In this document: positions 11,001-19,439 of the stretch, piece by piece
Position numbering within the stretch: position 1 is the first letter of the stretch
Layout of the letters: each line of letters opens with the position of its first letter
Assembly (NCBI RefSeq): GCF_011764545.1
Contig: NZ_AP022870.1
Coordinates: forward strand, 1,100,001-1,164,000
Source of the DNA: Phytohabitans flavus
Lineage (GTDB): Bacteria > Actinomycetota > Actinomycetes > Mycobacteriales > Micromonosporaceae
Reading direction: 5' to 3'
DNA: 64,000 nt
Notes under the pieces: generated by a model
The model's input: the letters and a program-made list of their open reading frames with translations, nothing else
The model's database searches: none
Told to the model about the DNA's origin: nothing
Made by a program: the position numbers and the translations under genes

Positions 11001-11263
11001 TTCCCCGCGACATTCTGTTGGTAGTTCGCCGTGTGAAGGACTGCCTTCGACTGTCCTTCGGCTACGCGTCCGGCGTCGTTGACGAACAGGGGATCACCGA
11101 ATTCGTGGCAGACGTGCGGGAGTCGCTCGGCCGACTGGCCGGCGACCTCGACGAACCAAGCGATACCTCGGTTGGCCACCGCAAGGGGTCGCATGACACC
11201 ACTGAGCCTGTCGACGACCTGATCGCGGCGCCGCCAACGTCGACAGACCAGGTCCACAGCTAG
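5065..11263 (+). CDS. Hybrid PKS-NRPS megasynthase, FAAL-ACP-KS-AT-T-C (two frame breaks)
   Basis: The ATG at 5065 follows GGAGG at 5056-5060. Domains in order: a fatty acyl-AMP ligase (YTSGSTG near residue 172, DLIIVDGVNHYPQD near 431, KTSSGK near 517), an acyl carrier (SFGLTS near 581), a ketosynthase (DTACSSSL near 816, EAHGTGT near 952, VGHLEP near 992), an acyltransferase (GQGAQHVG near 1174, GHSMGE near 1259), a carrier (GGSSL near 1556) and a condensation domain with intact HHLITDG near 1743. The frame breaks at 9290-9293 (GGGG) and 11003-11006 (CCCC). One added base at each restores a single protein of about 2,066 residues. There is no KR, DH, adenylation or thioesterase domain. It would load a fatty acid, extend it once and join it to an amine or alcohol through the C domain. 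The AT motif GAGH at the usual specificity position does not clearly predict malonyl or methylmalonyl. Confidence 0.85.
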
Positions 11264-11280
11264 AGAAGGGAGTGCCCGTC

Positions 11281-12444
11281 ATGCACGCTACGGCGTGGAT
11301 TCTGCCCGCCGGCGACCCCGCCCGGCCCGGACCGGCCACCCTGCATAAGGGACGGGTCACCATCGGTCCGGCGGGACCCGAGGACGCGCTGGTCGAGCCG
11401 GTACTCGTCGGCTGGGAGGGCAACTGTTTTCACGCCGTGCAACGCCAGCCGATCGATATCGCGCGGCGCAGGGGCGAGACACAGGTGGTGCTGGGCAACA
11501 GCGGCGTCGTGCGGGTGCTGCGCCCACCCCAGCGGCACACCCACGAAATCCTGCGCGAGGGCGACATGTGCCTGGTGCAAGCCAACTGCAAGCCGGACAG
11601 GTTCGGCTACGCGCTCAATGGCGCGGCGTTCGGGTACGACGCGACCGGCACGGTCGGGCTGTTCGCCCGACGGACGGTGATCCCCGGCCGCTGCCTCGTG
11701 CCCCTGCCGGAAGAAAGCTCCTACACCATCGAGCAGTGGGCGGCGTTCTCCATCCGCTACGTCACCGCGTGGGCCAACTGGCGGGTCGCTTACGGCACCT
11801 GGCGGCTGCAGGTGACCGAGGAGGACCAAGCGGCGCCGTACGTGTGGGGGTGGGGCGGCGGGACCAGCTTCGCCGAGCTTACGCTGGCGGCACTACACGG
11901 TGCGGAGGCCACCATCATCACCTCCCACGAACGGCGGATCACGACAGCGAAAAATCGAGGTCTTTCAGCGGTCGACCGGCGGGCGTTCCCGAACATCGCC
12001 TTCGACGAGCGGCGCCACGAAGACTCCACCTACGTCGCCCGCTACCGTGCATCGGAGCAGGTGTTCCTGGCAGCCGTCCGCGACGCGACCCGGGGACTAG
12101 GGGTGTCCATCTTCGTGGATCACCTCGGCGGTTCGCTGCTGCGCGCGACGTTGAAGGCGCTGGCCCGGCAGGGCGTGGTCACCACCGCCGGATGGCGCGA
12201 AGGGCTGCGGACCACGTTCGTGCGGGCGGCCGCCTGCATCGAACGCCACCAACACATCCACACCCACTACGCGAGGCGCAGCGAAGTGCTCGACGCGATG
12301 GCCTTCGGCGAGCGGTGCGGTTGGATGCCGCCGCCCGAGGCGATCAGTCCGCCTTGGAACTACGACGACATGCCCGACCTCGTTGACGCGTACGCCGCGA
12401 ACCACGTGGAGACGTACTTCCCGCTCGTACGCGTCAACCACTGA
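11281..12444 (+). CDS. Zinc-type MDR superfamily oxidoreductase of the megasynthase locus
   Basis: The 387-residue product resembles medium-chain dehydrogenases/reductases. It has a GroES-like first half and a nucleotide-binding half with WGWGGGTSFAELTLAALHGA near residue 190, then VDHLGGSLLRATLKALARQG, the usual place of the active-site cover. The canonical catalytic zinc ligands are not obvious. Start ATG 11281 is chosen over GTG 11272 because AGGGAG lies 8 bases before it. The gene begins 17 bases after the megasynthase stop, so it is probably in the same operon and acts on the beta-keto or released product. Carboxylating/reducing relatives (CCR-like) exist, but I cannot assign the substrate. 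Confidence 0.65.
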   Translation: MHATAWILPAGDPARPGPATLHKGRVTIGPAGPEDALVEPVLVGWEGNCFHAVQRQPIDIARRRGETQVVLGNSGVVRVLRPPQRHTHEILREGDMCLVQANCKPDRFGYALNGAAFGYDATGTVGLFARRTVIPGRCLVPLPEESSYTIEQWAAFSIRYVTAWANWRVAYGTWRLQVTEEDQAAPYVWGWGGGTSFAELTLAALHGAEATIITSHERRITTAKNRGLSAVDRRAFPNIAFDERRHEDSTYVARYRASEQVFLAAVRDATRGLGVSIFVDHLGGSLLRATLKALARQGVVTTAGWREGLRTTFVRAAACIERHQHIHTHYARRSEVLDAMAFGERCGWMPPPEAISPPWNYDDMPDLVDAYAANHVETYFPLVRVNH

Positions 12445-12519
12445 CGACCCGCCGGGACAGCGCGCCGGAGCCAGACGACGACCGGGGGTCGCGGACCGCA
12501 CTCAGGATGCGGATGTTCC

Positions 12520-12861
12520 ATGGTGCTGAGCCTCGGCGTCGCAGGCGTGACACTGGCGGCGGGGCCGGCCTCACCCGCCCTACCCTCTACCGCAACCACC
12601 CCGATGTCGTAGCTGACTTCCTCGCCCGAGCCAGGCAGCACCAGACCGCACTCCGACCCCAAGGCCGACGCAGCGCCTCGTCGAGCGGATCGCGAAACTT
12701 CGCAGGGAAACGAAGAACTGCGGCTGCACGTCGAGCTTTACGAAGAACACATCCGGCGCCTCACCATCGAGAACAACCGGCTCAGTCAGCAGCCGGCGTT
12801 GCCAGACAACCTCACCGACCTCGACCGACACCGTCGACGACAACACGACCTCAAGCCTTGA
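12520..12861 (+). pseudogene. DUF6262-like recombinase accessory protein (three frame breaks)
   Basis: Restoring one base each at GGGG 12561-12564, CC 12676-12677 and AAA 12708-12710 gives a 114-residue protein. It has an HTH-like head (GLTRPTLYRNHPDVV) and a coiled-coil tail with RRENEELRLHVELYEEHIRR and TIENNRL. This matches DUF6262 proteins, which occur beside tyrosine recombinases of Tn554-type transposons. No matching recombinase adjoins it, so it is either a stray remnant or a gene damaged only by sequencing errors. Confidence 0.55.
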
Positions 12862-13159
12862 CGACCTATGGACCGTTGGTGTCGAGCCGAGCAAGCGCCA
12901 CCAGGTACGACCGAACGTGCAACGTCTGTGACCAGCAATGCGGAACCGGCGAAGCGAACACGCAGACCGCTGATTCCGGCACCTTGATTGGGTACAAGTA
13001 GAGCAACAAGTTTGCGCACCGGCTGGAGGCTGGAGAGGTCGACGTCCAAGTTTGTCGATTAGGAAGATCGGCATGTTGTGTTGGCGCCGGCACTGGTGAG
13101 TGGACCTCCCGAGGGCTATCGAGACGCCGACGCCCTTGACACGTCCAGCTCTGACTCAC
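12862..13159. other. No recognisable gene
   Basis: Between the DUF6262-like fragment and the end of the TetR gene I find only short chance frames, no RNA gene and no clear hairpin. Confidence 0.5.
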
Positions 13160-13735
13160 CTACATGGCCCAGCGACCAGCGCTCGCGCCGAAACCGTGCA
13201 GCAGGGTATCGACAAGCCGGGTGGCCAGTGCGTCGGCATCCAGGTCCTCATCCGGTCCTGTCGCAGCCTCGTGGATGAGCGCGTAGTAGACGCGGCGTAC
13301 CCAGTCGAGATCGGCATCCGCGCGAAGTAGGCCCGCATCCCGCGCCCTCCGGAACATCTCGTCGCACCGGCCTCGGACCTCACTGTGTACCCGCGCGACC
13401 TCGGGATCACGTGAAGTGGTCCGACTCATCGCGTATCCCCAGTCGATCTTGACGCGGAGCACGTTCGCGGTCACTTGGTGCAGCGTGACCGGAACCGGCG
13501 CCGTGGTTGTGTAGGCCGACTCCACGGCCTCGGCGAACCGCCGTGTGGCCCACGCGGCCATCGCGTCGATGAGCGCGTCGCGCGAGGTGAAGCGGCGGTG
13601 CACGGTGGTGCGTGCGACTCCGGCGGCCTCTGCGACCTGCTCCATGCTCGCCGCCGGGTTCCGACTGAAGGTGCGTTCGGCTGCCTCCAGGATCGTCCGC
13701 ACGGTTCGTTCCGTGTCCGAGCGCAGCTTAGTCAC
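13160..13735 (-). CDS. TetR/AcrR family repressor, divergent from an SDR
   Basis: The product has a TetR N-terminal HTH (MEQVAEAAGVARTTVHRRFTSRDALIDAM) and a helical ligand-binding C-terminus ending LVDTLLHGFGA. The likely start is GTG 13735, giving VTKLRSDTERTVRTILEAA, a typical TetR beginning. An upstream ATG at 13762 adds nine residues but overlaps the operator-like repeats. The gene points away from the SDR at 13845, which it probably represses together with itself. The ligand is unknown. Confidence 0.85.
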   Translation of the reverse strand: MTKLRSDTERTVRTILEAAERTFSRNPAASMEQVAEAAGVARTTVHRRFTSRDALIDAMAAWATRRFAEAVESAYTTTAPVPVTLHQVTANVLRVKIDWGYAMSRTTSRDPEVARVHSEVRGRCDEMFRRARDAGLLRADADLDWVRRVYYALIHEAATGPDEDLDADALATRLVDTLLHGFGASAGRWAM

Positions 13736-13761
13736 GTGAACCAGGCTACACCGCTGTCCCA

Positions 13762-13825
13762 TTGCAAACGGAGTTGCAACACGTATGACGCATGTGATAG
13801 CCTTCTGGCATCAACGTTGTTGCAA
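13762..13825. promoter_or_regulatory. Repeated TTGCAA motifs between tetR and SDR (operator candidate)
   Basis: TTGCAA occurs three times, at 13762-13767, 13774-13779 and 13820-13825. The middle copy lies inside the perfect palindrome GTTGCAAC (13773-13780). The divergent intergenic position is right for the TetR operator. Confidence 0.45.
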
Positions 13826-13844
13826 ATAGATGGGAAGAGTTGCG

Positions 13845-14630
13845 ATGGACTTGGGACTGGACGGCAAGACCGCAGTAGTGACCGGAGCCAGCCGGGGGAT
13901 CGGCCTGGCGAGTGTGCAGAGGTTGATGAGCGAGGGGGCGCAGGTGGTCGCCGGAGCGCGCACGCTCACGGCCGAGTTGAAGGAGACGGGCGCACTCGTG
14001 GTGAGCGCTGACCTGGCCACCGCCGCAGGCGCCACCGTTCTGGCCGAGCGGGCGATAGCCGAGCTGGGCGGCATCGACGTACTGGTCAACAACGTCGGTG
14101 GCGGTGTGGGAGAGGGACAGACCGGCGGGTTCCTCCATTTCGATGACGAGCAGTGGTTGGGTACCTACGAACTGAACTTCCTCAGTGCCGTGCGCGTCAC
14201 CCGGGCCACGCTGCCCAGCCTGCTCGATCGGAGGGGCGTCATCGTGAACATCTCCTCCAACGGTGCGCGGCAGCCGGGGTCGGGGCCGGTCCCCTACACG
14301 ACCGCGAAGGCGGCACTGACAGCGTTCGGCAAGGCACTGAACGAGGAGTTCGGGCCGCAGGGCGTCCGAGTCAACACGGTCTCACCCGGCCCGGTGCGCA
14401 CCTCACTGTGGGAGGGAGCGGAGCGATACGGCGCCGAGCTGGCCAGAACGCTGGGGCTACCGCACGAGGAGCTGCTTCGGGTCCTGCCGGGACAGGTCGG
14501 CATGACGACTGGCCGGTTCGTCGAGCCCGCCGAGGTGGCAACACTGGTCGCCTACCTGGCCTCGCCGATCACCGCCAGTGTCGCCGGGGCGGACTTCATG
14601 ATCGATGGTGGCGCGGTCAAGACCGCCTGA
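13845..14630 (+). CDS. Short-chain dehydrogenase/reductase (SDR)
   Basis: This is a classical SDR of 261 residues. It has TGASRGIG near residues 14-21, NNVGGG in place of the usual NNAG, catalytic Ser in ISSNGA, YTTAK near residue 151 and a C-terminal FMIDGGAVKTA typical of 3-oxoacyl-reductase-like members. The start at 13845 is preceded by GGGAAGAG; an in-frame ATG at 13830 has no such site. It is transcribed away from the TetR gene and is probably its target. A strong hairpin follows the stop. The substrate cannot be predicted. Confidence 0.9.
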   Translation: MDLGLDGKTAVVTGASRGIGLASVQRLMSEGAQVVAGARTLTAELKETGALVVSADLATAAGATVLAERAIAELGGIDVLVNNVGGGVGEGQTGGFLHFDDEQWLGTYELNFLSAVRVTRATLPSLLDRRGVIVNISSNGARQPGSGPVPYTTAKAALTAFGKALNEEFGPQGVRVNTVSPGPVRTSLWEGAERYGAELARTLGLPHEELLRVLPGQVGMTTGRFVEPAEVATLVAYLASPITASVAGADFMIDGGAVKTA

Positions 14631-14700
14631 TCAACCGGCGGCAATCAGCGCGCGGGGCGAGGACTGGATACCCCTCCTCCTGGCGTTCTACCGGTACGAG

Positions 14701-14734
14701 GGGGCGGCCTGGCACCTGGTAGGCCGGCCGCCCC
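14701..14734 (+). terminator. Hairpin downstream of the SDR
   Basis: GGGGCGGCC (14701-14709) pairs perfectly with GGCCGCCCC (14726-14734) around a 16-base loop, 70 bases after the SDR stop. It is a probable terminator of the GC-rich actinomycete kind, without a T-run. Confidence 0.55.
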
Positions 14735-15085
14735 GCAGTCGGCTCGATGGCGCCCGAACAAGGTGCCGATCGTGACGCACGGCGACGTGGTGCCCAAAGA
14801 AGCTATAAACCACTGGCGTTATCCATCGATGTCTTGGCGCAGCCAGTGGTGCCCGAACCGTGGTTGGACCGCACAGTGCGCGCGTGCGCAGCCGCACGTG
14901 AGCAGCCGAACGTGGCTGCGGCGGAGCAACTATGGAGTTGTCAACAAACGCTCTGCCGCTGCTGGGCGGGCAATGCGCGGTCTGCGAGGCAAGTCCCGGG
15001 AGGGATGGTCGACATGAACCCGGGCGGGGCGCGAGGAACGGAACCGGTCAGAGGACCGGCCATGGACAACGGACAGGAGGAAAAC
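14735..15085. other. No recognisable gene
   Basis: Only chance reading frames are present between the hairpin and the IS1380 fragment. The left end of the transposase homology fades out in this stretch and I see no terminal inverted repeat. Confidence 0.45.
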
Positions 15086-15089
15086 CCGC

Positions 15090-15480
15090 TCCATAAGTGC
15101 GTGGGGAATCCGATCGAGTACTCCAGGCCGGCGTCGGTGATGTGGTGCAGAAACGCTTGCGAGCACGCTCCGGAGTCGGCCCGGACCAGTACCTGAGCGC
15201 GTTCGGCTGCTGGTAGTTGAGCGAGGGCGGCGTCCAACACCTGGATGTGGTCGGTCTTAGCCCACGGCGAGGCTTTGCCCGGCCGCAGTTGGGTGATTAG
15301 TGTTTCGCCGGTGCCGTACTCGCCGTGGTCGACGAACGCGCACATCGACACGAACCCGAACGTGCGTTTGAACGTCGACTGCGCACCCTGCTTGTCCGAA
15401 TGCCCAGCCACGAAGGTGGAGTCGCAGCCGGCCCACTCGGCCAGCCGTGCGGCCCCCTCCATCGCCCGGTCGGCCGCGAT
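15090..15480 (-). mobile_element. IS1380-family transposase, internal fragment
   Basis: On the minus strand the frame reads AGHSDKQGAQSTFKRTFGF, then FVDHGEYGTGE, then VLVRADSGACSQAFLHHI and GLEYSIGF. These are the conserved DDE core of IS1380 transposases (the DS of RADSG is catalytic). The N-terminal and C-terminal thirds are missing and no inverted repeats are visible. This is a remnant embedded between other fragments. Confidence 0.75.
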
Positions 15481-15499
15481 GACTGACCCGGCCGCCGGC

Positions 15500-15593
15500 C
15501 GCGTCTCCACGAGCGAACTGCTGCACCGGGCGGACGAGGCGATGTACGCCGCCAAGCGCGAACGCAACACCGGTCAGTCCGCGGCCGAGACGG
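15500..15593 (+). pseudogene. GGDEF diguanylate cyclase, extreme C-terminal fragment
   Basis: The plus strand reads STSELLHRADEAMYAAKRER, the characteristic end of a GGDEF domain (LL.RADeAMYaAK). Nothing of the active site remains; upstream DNA is the IS1380 fragment on the other strand. Short but distinctive. Confidence 0.55.
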
Positions 15594-16722
15594 TGAGCAA
15601 CGGCGCGCACATCTCGTCGGCGGTTCCCTCGCCCCAGACCACGTAGCGCGGCGGCAGTTCCCGCAGCTGTGGCAGCTGCCGGCGCAGGCCGGCGTCGTGC
15701 GTGCAGGTCGTGCGCAGCGTGTCTCCGGCCTTCAGGGGCACCGGCTCCGGGAGGACGTGCAGTGCCTGGTCGTCGAAGTTGAATTCGGGCACGTCCAGCA
15801 GGGTCTTCGCCTCCGGCGTGCCAGGGTTCAGCTCCACCTTGATGGCGCGGCCGAGCAGGTGCATGTGCCCGCGGGCGGCGTGCACGGTCATTTCGGCGGG
15901 GGCCGGTGTGTCGCAGGTCTGCGTGTTGCCGGGTCGCGGGGTGTCGTGTCCGCACCGCGCCAGCAGCCATTCCGACCACCGGCCAATCTCGACGCCGAAG
16001 CGCGTCGTCACGTCGGCCACCGCGGCGGCACGGTCGCACAGCGGTCCGGACTCGTCCGGTGTGCAGGGCAGCTCGATCGGGGCGGTCAGGCCCAGGGTGT
16101 TGAGCCGTAGTGTCTCCGGGGTGCCGTCGGTCTGCCGGAGCCGGACGCTGGACCGGTCGGTCACCCGCTCACCGCCGGTGGCCAGCAGGTTGTAGTGGAT
16201 CTGGAGCACGAGCAGGCTGCCCGGCTCCAGCGGGTAGCCCATGTCGCCGTCGAACAGGGTCTCCCGAGCGCCCGGCGTCCAGGTGTCCACCCAGGACGCC
16301 GAGCTCACCCGGCCGTCCATACCGAAGCAGGTGTAGCCCTCCCCCGGCGACCGGGCGTCCAGGTCGCGGACCTGGTCGGCGGCCTCCGGAGGGACCGCAT
16401 AGGTGATGGTGTGGTGGGCGATCGCCGGATTCTGCGGCTGGTACTGGACACCGGTCAGGAACACCGGCCTGGTGACCTGCGGATCGACGATCACGCAGCG
16501 GTATTCGTCGCTGCCCCCGTTCGGTGGGACGGGCGTGACCGGCCGCGCCATGGTCAGGTGGATGAACCGCTCGCCGTCGCGCAGCGGCAGGGTCGACGCG
16601 TCCGTGGAGGGGTGCTGGTGTGCCGGCGTCGCGGCGGGCTCCGCGGGCGCGTCGCCGCTGCAGGCGGCCGTCGCGGTCAGCAGGGTCGCCGCCGCGACGG
16701 CACCGGTCAGGAGTCGTTTCAT
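15574..16722 (-). CDS. Lipoprotein related to copper type II, ascorbate-dependent monooxygenases
   Basis: The 382-residue product starts at ATG 16722 (GGGAG 6 bases before). It has a lipoprotein signal with Cys21 and a body resembling the PHM/DBH fold. Possible ligands match the family in order: HH at 103-104 (AHHTITY), the His of LQIHYN near 180, the H-x-H of GHMHLLGR, and the Met of DEMC near the C-terminus. These correspond to the CuH (H, H, H) and CuM (H, H, M) sites. It would be an extracytoplasmic, membrane-anchored copper monooxygenase or copper-binding relative. It lies 16 bases after the SDR at 16739 in the same direction, so the two are probably one operon. The substrate is unknown. 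Confidence 0.72.
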   Translation of the reverse strand: MKRLLTGAVAAATLLTATAACSGDAPAEPAATPAHQHPSTDASTLPLRDGERFIHLTMARPVTPVPPNGGSDEYRCVIVDPQVTRPVFLTGVQYQPQNPAIAHHTITYAVPPEAADQVRDLDARSPGEGYTCFGMDGRVSSASWVDTWTPGARETLFDGDMGYPLEPGSLLVLQIHYNLLATGGERVTDRSSVRLRQTDGTPETLRLNTLGLTAPIELPCTPDESGPLCDRAAAVADVTTRFGVEIGRWSEWLLARCGHDTPRPGNTQTCDTPAPAEMTVHAARGHMHLLGRAIKVELNPGTPEAKTLLDVPEFNFDDQALHVLPEPVPLKAGDTLRTTCTHDAGLRRQLPQLRELPPRYVVWGEGTADEMCAPLLTVSAAD

Positions 16723-16738
16723 GGTCGGCTCCCGCATC

Positions 16739-17683
16739 TCAGACGTAGGAGAAGGACACCTCTGCGAGTTCCTCGGACACCCGCCAGACCCGCTTGGCGT
16801 CCTCCTCGCTGGTGATCCGCGAGTAGAGCTTCTGCTCCGCCGGCGGCCCGCCGAGGTGCCCCGGCCCGCTCGGTCCGTAGAACCCGCCATCGACCGCGTT
16901 GGTCGCCGTCGCCGCGTAGATGGCCGGCAGCGCCGCGGACTCGGGCGTCCCGACCAGAATCCCGCGGGCGGACAGGAAGCCGATGAGACGCCGGCCCCCG
17001 GTCTGTCGGGTCCGGCCGAGCTCGGGTCGGGTGTTCAGCAGGCTCGTCGGCGCGATGCCCGGGTGCGACAGGTTGCTGGTGATGCCCCAGTTGTTGGCCC
17101 GGCTGCGCCGGCTCAGCTCCAGGCCGAACATCCCGAACGCGATCTTCGACTGGCTGTAGGCCCGCATCCCGTCGTACGAGCGCTCCCAGTTCAGGTCGTC
17201 CCAGTTGATGCTGTGCGAGTTCGCCGCGACGCTGATCTGGGAGGTGACCCGGGCACGACCGGCCCGCAGCAGGGGCAGCAGGTGCGCGACCAGCGCGAAG
17301 TGACCGAGGTGGTTGGTGCCGAACTGCAGCTCGAAGCCGTCTGCGGTGGTCTGCCGGTCCGGTGGCGTCATCACACCGGCGTTGTTGATGAGCAGGTGGA
17401 TGGGCTCGTTCTCGCCGAGCAGCGTCTCGCCCAGGGCCGCCACCGATTCCAGTGACGACAGCTCGAGCGAGCGCAGCGACACTTTCGCGTTCGGGGTCTG
17501 GTCGCGGATCTTCGCGATCGCAGCCTCGCCCTTGCCGCGGTTGCGGACCGGAATGACGACCTCGGCTCCGGCCGCGGCCAGGCGGGACGCGATGTGGAGG
17601 CCGACACCGTCGCTGGCGCCGGTCACGACGGCGCGCTTTCCGGTGAGGCTGGGAATGGTGATGTCGGGTCGGGTGCGTGGCAT
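16739..17683 (-). CDS. SDR family oxidoreductase (retinol-dehydrogenase-like)
   Basis: The product has 314 residues with [14 protein letters not shown], a substrate loop with [11 protein letters not shown] and the YSQSK catalytic motif, as in the longer SDRs annotated as retinol-dehydrogenase or WW-domain-oxidoreductase-like. ATG 17683 has AGGAG seven bases upstream. It is the first gene of a two-gene unit with the copper-monooxygenase-like lipoprotein, and is divergent from the XRE regulator at 17875, which is its likely controller. Confidence 0.85.
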   Translation of the reverse strand: MPRTRPDITIPSLTGKRAVVTGASDGVGLHIASRLAAAGAEVVIPVRNRGKGEAAIAKIRDQTPNAKVSLRSLELSSLESVAALGETLLGENEPIHLLINNAGVMTPPDRQTTADGFELQFGTNHLGHFALVAHLLPLLRAGRARVTSQISVAANSHSINWDDLNWERSYDGMRAYSQSKIAFGMFGLELSRRSRANNWGITSNLSHPGIAPTSLLNTRPELGRTRQTGGRRLIGFLSARGILVGTPESAALPAIYAATATNAVDGGFYGPSGPGHLGGPPAEQKLYSRITSEEDAKRVWRVSEELAEVSFSYV

Positions 17684-17874
17684 GGTTTCACTCCTGTAAT
17701 CGCTTGATCTGGTGATCTCAGGATGCGCCAGGAAACCGGGACATATCCACGGCCGGTCAATCCGAGGCTCGCCGGTCCACGTCCATCGGCGAAGGTGGGA
17801 TCGGCAAGCCGTGTTTTGGCTGTGGCATCGGCGGTAGAACGGATGGGCACCGGAACGACCAAAGGGAAGAAACA

Positions 17875-18705
17875 ATGATCGATCGAGCCGGGCTCGCCGC
17901 ATTTCTGCGACGCCGCCGGGCGGCCCTGCAGCCCGAGGACGTCGGCCTCGCCCGAGGGCGGCGACGCCGAATCGCCGGCCTGCGCCGCGAGGAGGTCGCC
18001 GCGCTCTGCCGCCTGTCCGCCGACTACTACAGCCGGCTCGAACAGGGCCGCGGGCCGTTCCCCTCGGAGCGCCTGATCGCCTCGATCGCCCAGGGCATGC
18101 ATCTCTCCCTCGACGAACGCGACCACCTCTTCCGCCTCGCCGGGCACCGCCCGCCCGCCAAGGACGCCACCAGTTACCACATCAGCCCCGGCCTGCTCCG
18201 CATCTTCGACCGGCTCACCGACAGCCCCTCTGAGATCGTCAACGAACTCGGCGAGACGCTGCGACAGACGCCGCTGGGCATCGCGCTGACCGGCGACAAC
18301 ACCCGGTATGCCGGGCCAGCCCGGAGCGCCTTCTACCGATGGTTCACCGATCCGGCAGAGCGGGCGCTCTACCACCCCGGCGATCACGATCACCAGTCCC
18401 GCGTCTTCGCCGCCGCGATACGGAAAGCGGTCACCCTGCGCGGGCCGGAATCGCGGGCTGCCCAGCTGGCCGATCTGCTGCTCGCCCGCAGTCGCGAGTT
18501 TCCCGCCCTGTGGCGCGAACCCACGGTGGACCTCGACCTGATCGGCGACAAGCGCTTCGCCCACCCGGAACTCGGCGCCCTCGAACTCAGCTGTCACACC
18601 CTGCACGATCCGGAGCAGGAGCACACGCTTGTCGTCTACACCGCCGTGCCGGGCAGTGAAAGCTACAATAAATTGCAGCTGCTGTCCGTCATCGCGCCTT
18701 TTTGA
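17875..18705 (+). CDS. XRE-family regulator with MmyB-like C-terminal domain
   Basis: The 276-residue product begins with an HTH region ([25 protein letters not shown]) and continues with a MmyB-like ligand-binding domain ([14 protein letters not shown], then LWREPTVDL and ELSCHTL). Such regulators usually sit beside and control an oxidoreductase gene, here the divergent SDR at 16739. Its 3' end overlaps the end of an opposing LCP fragment by about 17 bases. A decayed paralogue lies at 19060-19437. Confidence 0.88.
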   Translation: MIDRAGLAAFLRRRRAALQPEDVGLARGRRRRIAGLRREEVAALCRLSADYYSRLEQGRGPFPSERLIASIAQGMHLSLDERDHLFRLAGHRPPAKDATSYHISPGLLRIFDRLTDSPSEIVNELGETLRQTPLGIALTGDNTRYAGPARSAFYRWFTDPAERALYHPGDHDHQSRVFAAAIRKAVTLRGPESRAAQLADLLLARSREFPALWREPTVDLDLIGDKRFAHPELGALELSCHTLHDPEQEHTLVVYTAVPGSESYNKLQLLSVIAPF

Positions 18706-19050
18706 CGGCGGTTTCGCTGTTGAGGAAATTGGGGTGGTTGAGCAGGAACTCGTCAATTCTCTCGGTGCGGATCGCGGCGAAGAGCTGGTCGGTTTCCGCT
18801 GTCAGTTTCTCGCCCATATTGGCGCCACCCGCCGGCCAGCTTGGTCGTGGTGATGTTGTCCGGCGGCGTGCCCTTGAGCGCGAACGCGTAGTCGAGCACG
18901 GACTTGCCCCGGCCGTTGAAGTCAGCGACCCTCCGGCCGCGGTGAGCGCCCTGTCCAGCTTCACCGGGTTGGCCACCACGTCGCCGCCGCTCGCCTTCTT
19001 CGCGATCGCCTTCAGCACCTGCTGCTGGTGGCGCTGCCGGCGCAATCGGT
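18689..19050 (-). pseudogene. LytR-CpsA-Psr (LCP) family protein, C-terminal fragment
   Basis: The minus strand reads QQQVLKAIAKKASGGDVVANP, then in a shifted frame LDYAFALKGTPPDNITT, and ends with QLFAAIRTERIDEFLLNHPNF. That is the end of an LCP phosphotransferase, which attaches polymers to peptidoglycan. The catalytic N-terminal three quarters and the membrane anchor are missing, and at least two frame breaks occur in what remains. Confidence 0.6.
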
Positions 19051-19059
19051 GCCCGCCAG

Positions 19060-19437
19060 ACCGTAGCGTTGGCGCGAAATCGAGCGCCTCCCAGCCTGCC
19101 GCGCGGGCGGCGCCGCGGACCGACGGGCTCCGGCGGGAGGAAGTGACCAAGCTCTGCCATATGTCGACGAACTATTGTGCGCGGCGCGAGCGCGAGCGCG
19201 GCCCGCACCCGTCCGAGCAGATGATCGCCCCGATCGCACAGGGCCTGCACCTCTCGCTCGACGAGCGTGACCACCTGTTCCGCTTCGCCGGGCACCGCCC
19301 GCCGGTGCGGGGCGGGGCCCGGGAGACGCTGCGGCAAATGCCTTGAGCGTCGCGCTGATCGGCGATCTGACCGCCTTCCGCGGCCCGTCCCGCAGCATCG
19401 CCTATCGCTGGTGCACCGATCCCGCCGTCCGGGCGCG
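19060..19437 (+). pseudogene. Decayed paralogue of the XRE/MmyB regulator
   Basis: The stretch reads GLRREEVTKLCHMSTNYCAR, then HPSEQMIAPIAQGLHLSLDE and FRFAGHRPP. It parallels the regulator at 17875 residue by residue, then skips about 55 residues to GARETLRQMP and breaks frame. SVALIGDLTAFRGPSRS follows in the next frame. The HTH start and the C-terminal half are lost. At about 19437 it meets an integrase fragment on the other strand. Confidence 0.7.
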
Positions 19438-19439
19438 TT

